The notes: generated from the sequence alone by a model not told the origin. A stretch of 64,000 nt of DNA from Balanoglossus misakiensis (GCA_040954595.2 CM082580.2:4898001-4962000); one strand, 5' to 3'; shown: positions 47,401 to 62,579, numbered from the stretch's first letter. Program-made: numbers and translations.

Positions 47401-50400
47401 AGCTCATGAAAATCGTCTAAAAATGACAATTTTTCGACTTTGCGAAAGTTCAAAATTTCTTCATTTTTTGACAAAAATCATGGGTTATAGCTCATGAAAA
47501 TCGTCTAAAAATGACAATTTTTCGACTTTGCGAAAGTTCAAAATTTCTTCATTTTTTGACAAAAATCATGGGTTATAGCTCATGAAAATCGTCTAAAAAT
47601 GACAATTTTTCGACTTTGCGAAAGTTCAAAATTTCTTCATTTTTGACAAAAATCTTGGGTTATAGCTCATGAAAATTTTTCGACTTTGCGAAAGTTCAAA
47701 ATTTCTTCATCTTTTGACAAAAATCATGGGTTATAGCTCATGAAAATCGTCTAAAAATGACAATTTTTCGACTTTGCGAAAGTTCAAAATTTCTTCATCT
47801 TTTGACAAAAATCATGGGTTATAGCTCATGAAAATCAACCATAAATGACAATTTTTCGACTTTGCGAAAGTTTAAAATTTCTTCATTTTTTGACAAAAAT
47901 CATGGGTTATAGCTCATGAAAATCGTCTAAAAATGACAATTTTTCGACTTTGCGAAAGTTCAAAATTTCTTCATCTTTTGACAAAAATCATGGGTTATAG
48001 CTCATGAAAATCAACCATAAATGAAAATTTTTCGACTTTGCGAAAGTTCAAAATTTCTTCATTTTTTGACAAAAATCATGGGTTATAGCTCATGAAAATC
48101 GTCTAAAAATGACAATTTTTCGACTTTGCGAAAGTTCAAAATTTCTTCATTTTTTGACAAAAATCATGGGTTATAGCTCATGAAAATCGTCTAAAAATGA
48201 AAATTTTTCGACTTTGCGAAAGTTCAAAATTTCTTCATTTTTTGACAAAAATCATGGGTTATAGCTCATGAAAATCGTCTAAAAATGACAATTTTTCGAC
48301 TTTGCGAAAGTTCAAAATTTCTTCATTTTTTGACAAAAATCATGGGTTATAGCTCATGAAAATCGTCTAAAAATGACAATTTTTCGACTTTGCGAAAGTT
48401 CAAAATTTCTTCATTTTTTGACAAAAATCATGGGTTATAGCTCAAGAAAATCGTCTAAAAATGAAAATTTTTCGACTTTGCGAAAGTTCAAAATTTCTTC
48501 ATCTTTTGACAAAAATCATGGGTTATAGCTCATGAAAATCAACCATAAATGACAATTTTTCGACTTTGCGAAAGTTCAAAATTTCTTCATTTTTTGACAA
48601 AAATCATGGGTTATAGCTCATGAAAATCGTCTAAAAATGACAATTTTTCGACTTTGCGAAAGTTCAAAATTTCTTCATTTTTTGACAAAAATCATGGGTT
48701 ATAGCTCATGAAAATCGTCTAAAAATGACAATTTTTCGACTTTGCGAAAGTTCAAAATTTCTTCATTTTTTGACAAAAATCATGGGTTATAGCTCATGAA
48801 AATCAACCATAAATGACAATTTTTCGACTTTGCGAAAGTTCAAAATTTCTTCATTTTTTGACAAAAATCATGGGTTATAGCTCATGAAAATCGTCTAAAA
48901 ATGACAATTTTTCGACTTTGCGAAAGTTCAAAATTTCTTCATTTTTTGACAAAAATCATGGGTTATAGCTCATGAAAATCGTCTAAAAATGACAATTTTT
49001 CGACTTTGCGAAAGTTCAAAATTTCTTCATTTTTTGACAAAAATCATGGGTTATAGCTCATGAAAATCGTCTAAAAATAAAAATTTTCGACTTTGCGAAA
49101 GTTCAAAATTTCTTCATCTTTTGACAAAAATCATGGGTTATAGCTCATGAAAATCAACCATAAATGACAATTTTTCGACTTTGCGAAAGTTCAAAATTTC
49201 TTCATTTTTTGACAAAAATCATGGGTTATAGCTCATGAAAATCGTCTAAAAATGAAAATTTTTCGACTTTGCGAAAGTTCAAAATTTCTTCATTTTTTGA
49301 CAAAAATCATGGGTTATAGCTCATGAAAATCGTCTAAAAATGAAAATTTTTCGACTTTGCGAAAGTTCAAAATTTCTTCATCTTTTGACAAAAATCATGG
49401 GTTATAGCTCATGAAAATCAACCATAAATGACAATTTTTCGACTTTGCGAAAGTTCAAAATTTCTTCATTTTTTGACAAAAATCATGGGTTATAGCTCAT
49501 GAAAATCGTCTAAAAATGACAATTTTTCGACTTTGCGAAAGTTCAAAATTTCTTCATTTTTTGACAAAAATCATGGGTTATAGCTCATGAAAATCGTCTA
49601 AAAATGACAATTTTTCGACTTTGCGAAAGTTCAAAATTTCTTCATTTTTTGACAAAAATCATGGGTTATAGCTCATGAAAATCGTCTAAAAATGACAATT
49701 TTTCGACTTTGCGAAAGTTCAAAATTTCTTCATTTTTTGACAAAAATCATGGGTTATAGCTCATGAAAATCGTCTAAAAATGAAAATTTTTCGACTTTGC
49801 GAAAGTTCAAAATTTCTTCATTTTTTGACAAAAATCATGGGTTATAGCTCATGAAATTCGTCTAAAAATGACAATTTTTCGACTTTGCGAAAGTTCAAAA
49901 TTTCTTCATTTTTTGACAAAAATCATGGGTTATAGCTCATGAAAATCGTCTAAAAATGAAAATTTTTCGACTTTGCGAAAGTTCAAAATTTCTTCATCTT
50001 TTGACAAAAATCATGGGTTATAGCTCATGAAAATCAACCATAAATGACAATTTTTCGACTTTGCGAAAGTTCAAAATTTCTTCATTTTTTGACAAAAATC
50101 ATGGGTTATAGCTCATGAAAATCGTCTAAAAATGACAATTTTTCGACTTTGCGAAAGTTCAAAATTTCTTCATTTTTTGACAAAAATCATGGGTTATAGC
50201 TCATGAAAATCGTCTAAAAATGAAAATTTTTCGACTTTGCGAAAGTTCAAAATTTCTTCATTTTTTGACAAAAATCATGGGTTATAGCTCATGAAAATCA
50301 ACCATAAATGACAATTTTTCGACTTTGCGAAAGTTCAAAATTTCTTCATCTTTTGACAAAAATCTTGGGTTATAGCTCATGAAAATCAACCATAAATGAC

Positions 50401-50640
50401 AATTTTTCGACTTTGCGAAAGTTCAAAATTTCTTCATCTTTTGACAAAAATCTTGGGTTATAGCTCATGAAAATCAACAATAAATGACAATTTTTCGACT
50501 TTGCGAAAGTTCAAGATTTCTTCATTTTTTGACAAAAATCATGGGTTATAGCTCATGAAAATCGTCTAAAAATGAAAATTTTTCGACTTTGCGAAAGTTC
50601 AAAATTTCTTCATCTTTTGACAAAAATCATGGGTTATAGC
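44466..50640. repeat. Two ~2.97-kb related blocks at the left of the satellite
   Basis: A shortened monomer (box missing, TCATGAAAATTTTTCGAC) occurs near 44697 and again near 47671, 2,974 bp apart. Following landmarks repeat at the same distance, for example AGTTTAAAATTTC at 44896 and 47870. The offset equals about 34 monomers less 18 bp, so a block of roughly that size was duplicated. In this part type B monomers occur every 3-6 monomers among type A. Confidence 0.75.
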
Positions 50641-50659
50641 TCATGAAAATCAACCATAA

Positions 50660-52850
50660 ATGACAATTTTTCGACTTTGCGAAAGTTCAAAATTTCTTCA
50701 TCTTTTGACAAAAATCTTGGGTTATAGCTCATGAAAATCAACCATAAATGACAATTTTTCGACTTTGCGAAAGTTCAAAATTTCTTCATCTTTTGACAAA
50801 AATCATGGGTTATAGCTCATGAAAATCAACCATAAATGACAATTTTTCGACTTTGCGAAAGTTCAAAATTTCTTCATCTTTTGACAAAAATCTTGGGTTA
50901 TAGCTCATGAAAATCAACCATAAATGACAATTTTTCGACTTTGCGAAAGTTCAAAATTTCTTCATCTTTTGACAAAAATCATGGGTTATAGCTCATGAAA
51001 ATCAACCATAAATGACAATTTTTCGACTTTGCGAAAGTTCAAAATTTCTTCATTTTTTGACAAAAATCTTGGGTTATAGCTCATGAAAATCGTCTAAAAA
51101 TGACAATTTTTCGACTTTGCGAATGTTCAAAATTTCTTCATCTTTTGACAAAAATCTTGGGTTATAGCTCATGAAAATCAACCATAAATGACAATTTTTC
51201 GACTTTGCGAAAGTTCAAAATTTCTTCATTTTTTGACAAAAATCATGGGTTATAGCTCATGAAAATCGTCTAAAAATGAAAATTTTTCGACTTTGCGAAA
51301 GTTCAAAATTTCTTCATCTTTTGACAAAAATCATGGGTTGTAGCTCATGAAAATCAACCATAAATGACAATTTTTCGACTTTGCGAAAGTTCAAAATTTC
51401 TTCATTTTTTGACAAAAATCTTGGGTTATAGCTCATGAAAATCAACCATAAATGACAATTTTTCGACTTTGCGAAAGTTCAAAATTTCTTCATCTTTTGA
51501 CAAAAATCTTGGGTTATAGCTCATGAAAATCAACCATAAATGACAATTTTTCGACTTTGCGAAAGTTCAAAATTTCTTCATCTTTTGACAAAAATCTTGG
51601 GTTATAGCTCATGAAAATCAACCATAAATGACAATTTTTCGACTTTGCGAAAGTTCAAAATTTCTTAATCTTTTGACAAAAATCTTGGGTTATAGCTCAT
51701 GAAAATCAACCATAAATGACAATTTTTCGACTTTGCGAAAGTTCAAAATTTCTTCATTTTTTGACAAAAATCATGGGTTATAGCTCATGAAAATCGTCTA
51801 AAAATGACAATTTTTCGACTTTGCTAAAGTTCAAATTTTTTTCATTTTTTGACAAAAATCATGGGTTATAGCTCATGAAAATCAACCATAAATGACAATT
51901 TTTCGACTTTGCGAAAGTTCAAAATTTCTTCATCTTTTGACAAAAATCATGGGTTATAGCTCATGAAAATCAACCATAAATGACAATTTTTCGACTTTGC
52001 GAAAGTTCAAAATTTCTTCATTTTTTGACAAAAATCTTGGGTTATAGCTCATGAAAATCGTCTAAAAATGACAATTTTTCGACTTTGCGAATGTTCAAAA
52101 TTTCTTCATCTTTTGACAAAAATCTTGGGTTATAGCTCATGAAAATCAACCATAAATGACAATTTTTCGACTTTGCGAAAGTTCAAAATTTCTTCATTTT
52201 TTGACAAAAATCATGGGTTATAGCTCATGAAAATCGTCTAAAAATGAAAATTTTTCGACTTTGCGAAAGTTCAAAATTTCTTCATCTTTTGACAAAAATC
52301 ATGGGTTGTAGCTCATGAAAATCAACCATAAATGACAATTTTTCGACTTTGCGAAAGTTCAAAATTTCTTCATTTTTTGACAAAAATCTTGGGTTATAGC
52401 TCATGAAAATCAACCATAAATGACAATTTTTCGACTTTGCGAAAGTTCAAAATTTCTTCATCTTTTGACAAAAATCTTGGGTTATAGCTCATGAAAATCA
52501 ACCATAAATGACAATTTTTCGACTTTGCGAAAGTTCAAAATTTCTTCATCTTTTGACAAAAATCTTGGGTTATAGCTCATGAAAATCAACCATAAATGAC
52601 AATTTTTCGACTTTGCGAAAGTTCAAAATTTCTTAATCTTTTGACAAAAATCTTGGGTTATAGCTCATGAAAATCAACCATAAATGACAATTTTTCGACT
52701 TTGCGAAAGTTCAAAATTTCTTCATTTTTTGACAAAAATCATGGGTTATAGCTCATGAAAATCGTCTAAAAATGACAATTTTTCGACTTTGCTAAAGTTC
52801 AAATTTTTTTCATTTTTTGACAAAAATCATGGGTTATAGCTCATGAAAAT
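50660..52850. repeat. 968-bp (11-monomer) duplicated unit in the satellite
   Basis: The rare variant GCGAATGTTC appears at 51121 and 52089, and GCTAAAGTTCAAATTTTTTTC at about 51823 and 52791. Both intervals are exactly 968 bp, 11 times 88. Variants between them also repeat in order (the GGGTTGTAGC monomer at about 51336 and 52304). This marks an 11-mer higher-order unit. The GCTAAAG variant recurs again 440 bp (5 monomers) later at 53231. Confidence 0.8.
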
Positions 52851-55800
52851 CGTCTAAAAATGACAATTTTTCGACTTTGCGAAAGTTCAAAATTTCTTCA
52901 TCTTTTGACAAAAATCTTGGGTTATAGCTCATGAAAATCAACCATAAATGACAATTTTTCGACTTTGCGAAAGTTCAAAATTTCTTCATCTTTTGACAAA
53001 AATCTTGGGTTATAGCTCATGAAAATCAACCATAAATGACAATTTTTCGACTTTGCGAAAGTTCAAAATTTCTTAATCTTTTGACAAAAATCTTGGGTTA
53101 TAGCTCATGAAAATCAACCATAAATGACAATTTTTCGACTTTGCGAAAGTTCAAAATTTCTTCATTTTTTGACAAAAATCATGGGTTATAGCTCATGAAA
53201 ATCGTCTAAAAATGACAATTTTTCGACTTTGCTAAAGTTCAAATTTTTTTCATTTTTTGACAAAAATCATGGGTTATAGCTCATGAAAATCGTCTAAAAA
53301 TGACAATTTTTCGACTTTGCGAAAGTTCAAAATTTCTTCATCTTTTGACAAAAATCTTGGGTTATAGCTCATGAAAATCAACCATAAATGACAATTTTTC
53401 GACTTTGCGAAAGTTCAAAATTTCTTCATTTTTTGACAAAAATCTTGGGTTATAGCTCATGAAAATCGTCTAAAAATGACAATTTTTCGACTTTGCGAAA
53501 GTTCAAAATTTCTTCATTTTTTGACAAAAATCTTGGGTTATAGCTCATGAAAATCGTCTAAAAATGACAATTTTTCGACTTTGCGAAAGTTCAAAATTTC
53601 TTCATCTTTTGACAAAAATCTTGGGTTATAGCTCATGAAAATCAACCATAAATTACAATTTTTCGACTTTGCGAAAGTTCAAAATTTCTTCATTTTTTGA
53701 CAAAAATCTTGGGTTATAGCTCATGAAAATCGTCTAAAAATGACAATTTTTCGACTTTGCGAAAGTTCAAAATTTCTTCATTTTTTGACAAAAATCTTGG
53801 GTTATAGCTCATGAAAATCGTCTAAAAATGACAATTTTTCGACTTTGCGAAATTTCAAAATTTCTTCATCTTTTGACAAAAATCTTGGGTTATAGCTCAT
53901 GAAAATCAACCATAAATGACAATTTTTCGACTTTGCGAAAGTTCAAAATTGCTTCATTTTTTGACAAAAATCATGGGTTATAGCTCATGAAAATCGTCTC
54001 AAAATGAAAATTTTTCGACTTTGCGAAAGTTCAAAATTTCTTCATTTTTTGACAAAAATCATGGGTTATAGCTCATGAAAATCGTCTAAAAATGACAATT
54101 TTTCGACTTTGCGAAAGTTCAAAATTTCTTCATTTTTTGACAAAAATCATGGGTTATAGCTCATGAAAATCGTCTAAAAATGAAAATTTTTCGACTTTGC
54201 GAAAGTTCAAAATTTCTTCATCTTTTGACAAAAATCATGGGTTATAGCTCATGAAAATCAACCATAAATGACAATTTTTCGACTTTGCGAAAGTTCAAAA
54301 TTTCTTCATTTTTTGACAAAAATCATGGGTTATAGCTCATGAAAATCGTCTAAAAATGACAATTTTTCGACTTTGCGAAAGTTCAAAATTTCTTCATTTT
54401 TTGACAAAAATCATGGGTTATAGCTCATGAAAATCGTCTAAAAATGAAAATTTTTCGACTTTGCGAAAGTTCAAAATTTCTTCATCTTTTGACAAAAATC
54501 ATGGGTTATAGCTCATGAAAATCAACCATAAATGACAATTTTTCGACTTTGCGAAAGTTCAAAATTTCTTCATCTTTTGACAAAAATCTTGGGTTATAGC
54601 TCATGAAAATCAACCATAAATGACAATTTTTCGACTTTGCGAAAGTTCAAAATTTCTTCATCTTTTGACAAAAATCTTGGGTTATAGCTCATGAAAATCA
54701 ACAATAAATGACAATTTTTCGACTTTGCGAAAGTTCAAGATTTCTTCATTTTTTGACAAAAATCATGGGTTATAGCTCATGAAAATCGTCTAAAAATGAA
54801 AATTTTTCGACTTTGCGAAAGTTCAAAATTTCTTCATCTTTTGACAAAAATCATGGGTTATAGCTCATGAAAATCAACCATAAATGACAATTTTTCGACT
54901 TTGCGAAAGTTCAAAATTTCTTCATCTTTTGACAAAAATCTTGGGTTATAGCTCATGAAAATCAACCATAAATGACAATTTTTCGACTTTGCGAAAGTTC
55001 AAAATTTCTTCATCTTTTGACAAAAATCATGGGTTATAGCTCATGAAAATCAACCATAAATGACAATTTTTCGACTTTGCGAAAGTTCAAAATTTCTTCA
55101 TCTTTTGACAAAAATCTTGGGTTATAGCTCATGAAAATCAACCATAAATGACAATTTTTCGACTTTGCGAAAGTTCAAAATTTCTTCATTTTTTGACAAA
55201 AATCTTGGGTTATAGCTCATGAAAATCGTCTAAAAATGACAATTTTTCGACTTTGCGAATGTTCAAAATTTCTTCATCTTTTGACAAAAATCTTGGGTTA
55301 TAGCTCATGAAAATCGTCTAAAAATGACAATTTTTCGACTTTGCGAATGTTCAAAATTTCTTCATCTTTTGACAAAAATCTTGGGTTATAGCTCATGAAA
55401 ATCAACCATAAATGACAATTTTTCGACTTTGCGAAAGTTCAAAATTTCTTCATTTTTTGACAAAAATCATGGGTTATAGCTCATGAAAATCGTCTAAAAA
55501 TGAAAATTTTTCGACTTTGCGAAAGTTCAAAATTTCTTCATCTTTTGGCAAAAATCATGGGTTGTAGCTCATGAAAATCAACCATAAATGACAATTTTTC
55601 GACTTTGCGAAAGTTCAAAATTTCTTCATTTTTTGACAAAAATCTTGGGTTATAGCTCATGAAAATCAACCATAAATGACAATTTTTCGACTTTGCGAAA
55701 GTTCAAAATTTCTTCATCTTTTGACAAAAATCTTGGGTTATAGCTCATGAAAATCAACCATAAATGACAATTTTTCGACTTTGCGAAAGTTCAAAATTTC

Positions 55801-58800
55801 TTCATCTTTTGACAAAATCTTGGGTTATAGCTCATGAAAATCAACCATAAATGACAATTTTTCGACTTTGCGAAAGTTCAAAATTTCTTCATCTTTTGAC
55901 AAAAATCTTGGGTTATAGCTCATGAAAATCAACCATAAATGACAATTTTTCGACTTTGCGAAAGTTCAAAATTTCTTCATCTTTTGACAAAAATCTTGGG
56001 TTATAGCTCATGAAAATCAACCATAAATGACAATTTTTCGACTTTGCGAAAGTTCAAAATTTCTTAATCTTTTGACAAAAATCTTGGGTTATAGCTCATG
56101 AAAATCAACCATAAATGACAATTTTTCGACTTTGCGAAAGTTCAAAATTTCTTCATTTTTTGACAAAAATCATGGGTTATAGCTCATGAAAATCGTCTAA
56201 AAATGACAATTTTTCGACTTTGCTAAAGTTCAAATTTTTTTCATTTTTTGACAAAAATCATGGGTTATAGCTCATGAAAATCGTCTAAAAATGACAATTT
56301 TTCGACTTTGCGAAAGTTCAAAATTTCTTCATCTTTTGACAAAAATCTTGGGTTATAGCTCATGAAAATCAACCATAAATGACAATTTTTCGACTTTGCG
56401 AAAGTTCAAAATTTCTTCATTTTTTGACAAAAATCATGGGTTATAGCTCATGAAAATCGTCTAAAAATGAAAATTTTTCGACTTTGCGAAAGTTCAAAAT
56501 TTCTTCATCTTTTGACAAAAATCATGGGTTATAGCTCATGAAAATCAACCATAAATGACAATTTTTCGACTTTGCGAAAGTTCAAAATTTCTTCATTTTT
56601 TGACAAAAATCTTGGGTTATAGCTCATGAAAATCGTCTAAAAATGACAATTTTTCGACTTTGCGAAAGTTCAAAATTTCTTCATTTTTTGACAAAAATCT
56701 TGGGTTATAGCTCATGAAAATCGTCTAAAAATGACAATTTTTCGACTTTGCGAAATTTCAAAATTTCTTCATCTTTTGACAAAAATCTTGGGTTATAGCT
56801 CATGAAAATCAACCATAAATGAAAATTTTTCGACTTTGCGAAAGTTCAAAATTTCTTCATCTTTTGACAAAAATCATGGGTTATAGCTCATGAAAATCAA
56901 CCATAAATGACAATTTTTCGACTTTGCGAAAGTTCAAAATTTCTTCATCTTTTGACAAAAATCATGGGTTATAGCTCATGAAAATCGTCTAAAAATGACA
57001 ATTTTTCGACTTTGCCAAAGTTCAAAATTTCTTCATTTTTGACAAAAATCTTGGGTTATAGCTCATGAAAATCAACCATAAATGACAATTTTTCGACTTT
57101 GCGAAAGTTCAAAATTGCTTCATTTTTTGACAAAAATCATGGGTTATAGCTCATGAAAATCGTCTCAAAATGAAAATTTTTCGACTTTGCGAAAGTTCAA
57201 AATTTCTTCATTTTTTGACAAAAATCATGGGTTATAGCTCATGAAAATCGTCTAAAAATGAAAATTTTTCGACTTTGCGAAAGTTCAAAATTTCTTCATC
57301 TTTTGACAAAAATCATGGGTTATAGCTCATGAAAATCATCCAAAAATGACAATTTTTCGACTTTGCCAAAGTTCAAAATTTCTTCATTTTTGACAAAAAT
57401 CTTGGGTTATAGCTCATGAAAATCAACCATAAATGACAATTTTTCGACTTTGCGAAAGTTCAAAATTTCTTCATTTTTTGACAAAAATCTTGGGTTATAG
57501 CTCATGAAAATCAACCATAAATGACAATTTTTCGACTTTGCGAAAGTTCAAAATTTCTTCATCTTTTGACAAAAATCTTGGGTTATAGCTCATGAAAATC
57601 AACCATAAATGACAATTTTTCGACTTTGCGAAAGTTCAAAATTTCTTCATCTTTTGACAAAATCTTGGGTTATAGCTCATGAAAATCAACCATAAATGAC
57701 AATTTTTCGACTTTGCGAAAGTTCAAAATTTCTTAATCTTTTGACAAAAATCTTGGGTTATAGCTCATGAAAATCAACCATAAATGACAATTTTTCGACT
57801 TTGCGAAAGTTCAAAATTTCTTCATTTTTTGACAAAAATCATGGGTTATAGCTCATGAAAATCGTCTAAAAATGACAATTTTTCGACTTTGCTAAAGTTC
57901 AAATTTTTTTCATTTTTTGACAAAAATCATGGGTTATAGCTCATGAAAATCGTCTAAAAATGACAATTTTTCGACTTTGCGAAAGTTCAAAATTTCTTCA
58001 TCTTTTGACAAAAATCTTGGGTTATAGCTCATGAAAATCAACCATAAATGACAATTTTTCGACTTTGCGAAAGTTCAAAATTTCTTCATCTTTTGACAAA
58101 AATCTTGGGTTATAGCTCATGAAAATCAACCATAAATGACAATTTTTCGACTTTGCGAAAGTTCAAAATTTCTTAATCTTTTGACAAAAATCTTGGGTTA
58201 TAGCTCATGAAAATCAACCATAAATGACAATTTTTCGACTTTGCGAAAGTTCAAAATTTCTTCATTTTTTGACAAAAATCATGGGTTATAGCTCATGAAA
58301 ATCGTCTAAAAATGACAATTTTTCGACTTTGCTAAAGTTCAAATTTTTTTCATTTTTTGACAAAAATCATGGGTTATAGCTCATGAAAATCGTCTAAAAA
58401 TGACAATTTTTCGACTTTGCGAAAGTTCAAAATTTCTTCATCTTTTGACAAAAATCTTGGGTTATAGCTCATGAAAATCAACCATAAATGACAATTTTTC
58501 GACTTTGCGAAAGTTCAAAATTTCTTCATTTTTTGACAAAAATCTTGGGTTATAGCTCATGAAAATCGTCTAAAAATGACAATTTTTCGACTTTGCGAAA
58601 GTTCAAAATTTCTTCATTTTTTGACAAAAATCTTGGGTTATAGCTCATGAAAATCGTCTAAAAATGACAATTTTTCGACTTTGCGAAAGTTCAAAATTTC
58701 TTCATCTTTTGACAAAAATCTTGGGTTATAGCTCATGAAAATCAACCATAAATTACAATTTTTCGACTTTGCGAAAGTTCAAAATTTCTTCATTTTTTGA

Positions 58801-61800
58801 CAAAAATCTTGGGTTATAGCTCATGAAAATCGTCTAAAAATGACAATTTTTCGACTTTGCGAAAGTTCAAAATTTCTTCATTTTTTGACAAAAATCTTGG
58901 GTTATAGCTCATGAAAATCGTCTAAAAATGACAATTTTTCGACTTTGCGAAATTTCAAAATTTCTTCATCTTTTGACAAAAATCTTGGGTTATAGCTCAT
59001 GAAAATCAACCATAAATGACAATTTTTCGACTTTGCGAAAGTTCAAAATTGCTTCATTTTTTGACAAAAATCATGGGTTATAGCTCATGAAAATCGTCTC
59101 AAAATGAAAATTTTTCGACTTTGCGAAAGTTCAAAATTTCTTCATTTTTTGACAAAAATCATGGGTTATAGCTCATGAAAATCGTCTAAAAATGACAATT
59201 TTTCGACTTTGCGAAAGTTCAAAATTTCTTCATTTTTTGACAAAAATCATGGGTTATAGCTCATGAAAATCGTCTAAAAATGAAAATTTTTCGACTTTGC
59301 GAAAGTTCAAAATTTCTTCATCTTTTGACAAAAATCATGGGTTATAGCTCATGAAAATCAACCATAAATGACAATTTTTCGACTTTGCGAAAGTTCAAAA
59401 TTTCTTCATTTTTTGACAAAAATCATGGGTTATAGCTCATGAAAATCGTCTAAAAATGACAATTTTTCGACTTTGCGAAAGTTCAAAATTTCTTCATTTT
59501 TTGACAAAAATCATGGGTTATAGCTCATGAAAATCGTCTAAAAATGAAAATTTTTCGACTTTGCGAAAGTTCAAAATTTCTTCATCTTTTGACAAAAATC
59601 ATGGGTTATAGCTCATGAAAATCAACCATAAATGACAATTTTTCGACTTTGCGAAAGTTCAAAATTTCTTCATCTTTTGACAAAAATCTTGGGTTATAGC
59701 TCATGAAAATCAACCATAAATGACAATTTTTCGACTTTGCGAAAGTTCAAAATTTCTTCATCTTTTGACAAAAATCTTGGGTTATAGCTCATGAAAATCA
59801 ACAATAAATGACAATTTTTCGACTTTGCGAAAGTTCAAGATTTCTTCATTTTTTGACAAAAATCATGGGTTATAGCTCATGAAAATCGTCTAAAAATGAA
59901 AATTTTTCGACTTTGCGAAAGTTCAAAATTTCTTCATCTTTTGACAAAAATCATGGGTTATAGCTCATGAAAATCAACCATAAATGACAATTTTTCGACT
60001 TTGCGAAAGTTCAAAATTTCTTCATCTTTTGACAAAAATCTTGGGTTATAGCTCATGAAAATCAACCATAAATGACAATTTTTCGACTTTGCGAAAGTTC
60101 AAAATTTCTTCATCTTTTGACAAAAATCATGGGTTATAGCTCATGAAAATCAACCATAAATGACAATTTTTCGACTTTGCGAAAGTTCAAAATTTCTTCA
60201 TCTTTTGACAAAAATCTTGGGTTATAGCTCATGAAAATCAACCATAAATGACAATTTTTCGACTTTGCGAAAGTTCAAAATTTCTTCATTTTTTGACAAA
60301 AATCTTGGGTTATAGCTCATGAAAATCGTCTAAAAATGACAATTTTTCGACTTTGCGAATGTTCAAAATTTCTTCATCTTTTGACAAAAATCTTGGGTTA
60401 TAGCTCATGAAAATCGTCTAAAAATGACAATTTTTCGACTTTGCGAATGTTCAAAATTTCTTCATCTTTTGACAAAAATCTTGGGTTATAGCTCATGAAA
60501 ATCAACCATGAATGACAATTTTTCGACTTTGCGAAAGTTCAAAATTTCTTCATTTTTTGACAAAAATCATGGGTTATAGCTCATGAAAATCGTCTAAAAA
60601 TGAAAATTTTTCGACTTTGCGAAAGTTCAAAATTTCTTCATCTTTTGGCAAAAATCATGGGTTGTAGCTCATGAAAATCAACCATAAATGACAATTTTTC
60701 GACTTTGCGAAAGTTCAAAATTTCTTCATTTTTTGACAAAAATCTTGGGTTATAGCTCATGAAAATCAACCATAAATGACAATTTTTCGACTTTGCGAAA
60801 GTTCAAAATTTCTTCATCTTTTGACAAAAATCTTGGGTTATAGCTCATGAAAATCAACCATAAATGACAATTTTTCGACTTTGCGAAAGTTCAAAATTTC
60901 TTCATCTTTTGACAAAATCTTGGGTTATAGCTCATGAAAATCAACCATAAATGACAATTTTTCGACTTTGCGAAAGTTCAAAATTTCTTCATCTTTTGAC
61001 AAAAATCTTGGGTTATAGCTCATGAAAATCAACCATAAATGACAATTTTTCGACTTTGCGAAAGTTCAAAATTTCTTCATCTTTTGACAAAAATCTTGGG
61101 TTATAGCTCATGAAAATCAACCATAAATGACAATTTTTCGACTTTGCGAAAGTTCAAAATTTCTTCATCTTTTGACAAAAATCTTGGGTTATAGCTCATG
61201 AAAATCGTCTAAAAATGACAATTTTTCGACTTTGCTAAAGTTCAAATTTTTTTCATTTTTTGACAAAAATCATGGGTTATAGCTCATGAAAATCGTCTAA
61301 AAATGACAATTTTTCGACTTTGCGAAAGTTCAAAATTTCTTCATCTTTTGACAAAAATCTTGGGTTATAGCTCATGAAAATCAACCATAAATGACAATTT
61401 TTCGACTTTGCGAAAGTTCAAAATTTCTTCATTTTTTGACAAAAATCATGGGTTATAGCTCATGAAAATCGTCTAAAAATGAAAATTTTTCGACTTTGCG
61501 AAAGTTCAAAATTTCTTCATCTTTTGACAAAAATCATGGGTTATAGCTCATGAAAATCAACCATAAATGACAATTTTTCGACTTTGCGAAAGTTCAAAAT
61601 TTCTTCATTTTTTGACAAAAATCTTGGGTTATAGCTCATGAAAATCGTCTAAAAATGACAATTTTTCGACTTTGCGAAAGTTCAAAATTTCTTCATTTTT
61701 TGACAAAAATCTTGGGTTATAGCTCATGAAAATCGTCTAAAAATGACAATTTTTCGACTTTGCGAAATTTCAAAATTTCTTCATCTTTTGACAAAAATCT

Positions 61801-62480
61801 TGGGTTATAGCTCATGAAAATCAACCATAAATGAAAATTTTTCGACTTTGCGAAAGTTCAAAATTTCTTCATCTTTTGACAAAAATCATGGGTTATAGCT
61901 CATGAAAATCAACCATAAATGACAATTTTTCGACTTTGCGAAAGTTCAAAATTTCTTCATCTTTTGACAAAAATCATGGGTTATAGCTCATGAAAATCGT
62001 CTAAAAATGACAATTTTTCGACTTTGCCAAAGTTCAAAATTTCTTCATTTTTGACAAAAATCTTGGGTTATAGCTCATGAAAATCAACCATAAATGACAA
62101 TTTTTCGACTTTGCGAAAGTTCAAAATTGCTTCATTTTTTGACAAAAATCATGGGTTATAGCTCATGAAAATCGTCTCAAAATGAAAATTTTTCGACTTT
62201 GCGAAAGTTCAAAATTTCTTCATTTTTTGACAAAAATCATGGGTTATAGCTCATGAAAATCGTCTAAAAATGAAAATTTTTCGACTTTGCGAAAGTTCAA
62301 AATTTCTTCATCTTTTGACAAAAATCATGGGTTATAGCTCATGAAAATCATCCAAAAATGACAATTTTTCGACTTTGCCAAAGTTCAAAATTTCTTCATT
62401 TTTGACAAAAATCTTGGGTTATAGCTCATGAAAATCAACCATAAATGACAATTTTTCGACTTTGCGAAAGTTCAAAATTT
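52380..62480. repeat. ~5.1-kb tandem segmental duplication within the satellite
   Basis: Rare variants in about 52380-57480 recur in the same order 5,100 bp on in 57480-62480: AATTACAATT at 53651 and 58751, AAAATTGCTTC near 53944 and 59044, TTTTGGCAAAAATC near 55546 and 60646. The unit is about 58 monomers with a few single-base deletions. The second block lacks one monomer near 61190 and has a private change (ACCATGAATG, about 60506). The two copies are nearly identical by eye. Confidence 0.85.
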
Positions 62481-62579
62481 CTTCATTTTTTGACAAAAAT
62501 CATGGGTTATAGCTCATGAAAATCGTCTAAAAATGAAAATTTTTCGACTTTGCGAAAGTTCAAAATTTCTTCATCTTTT

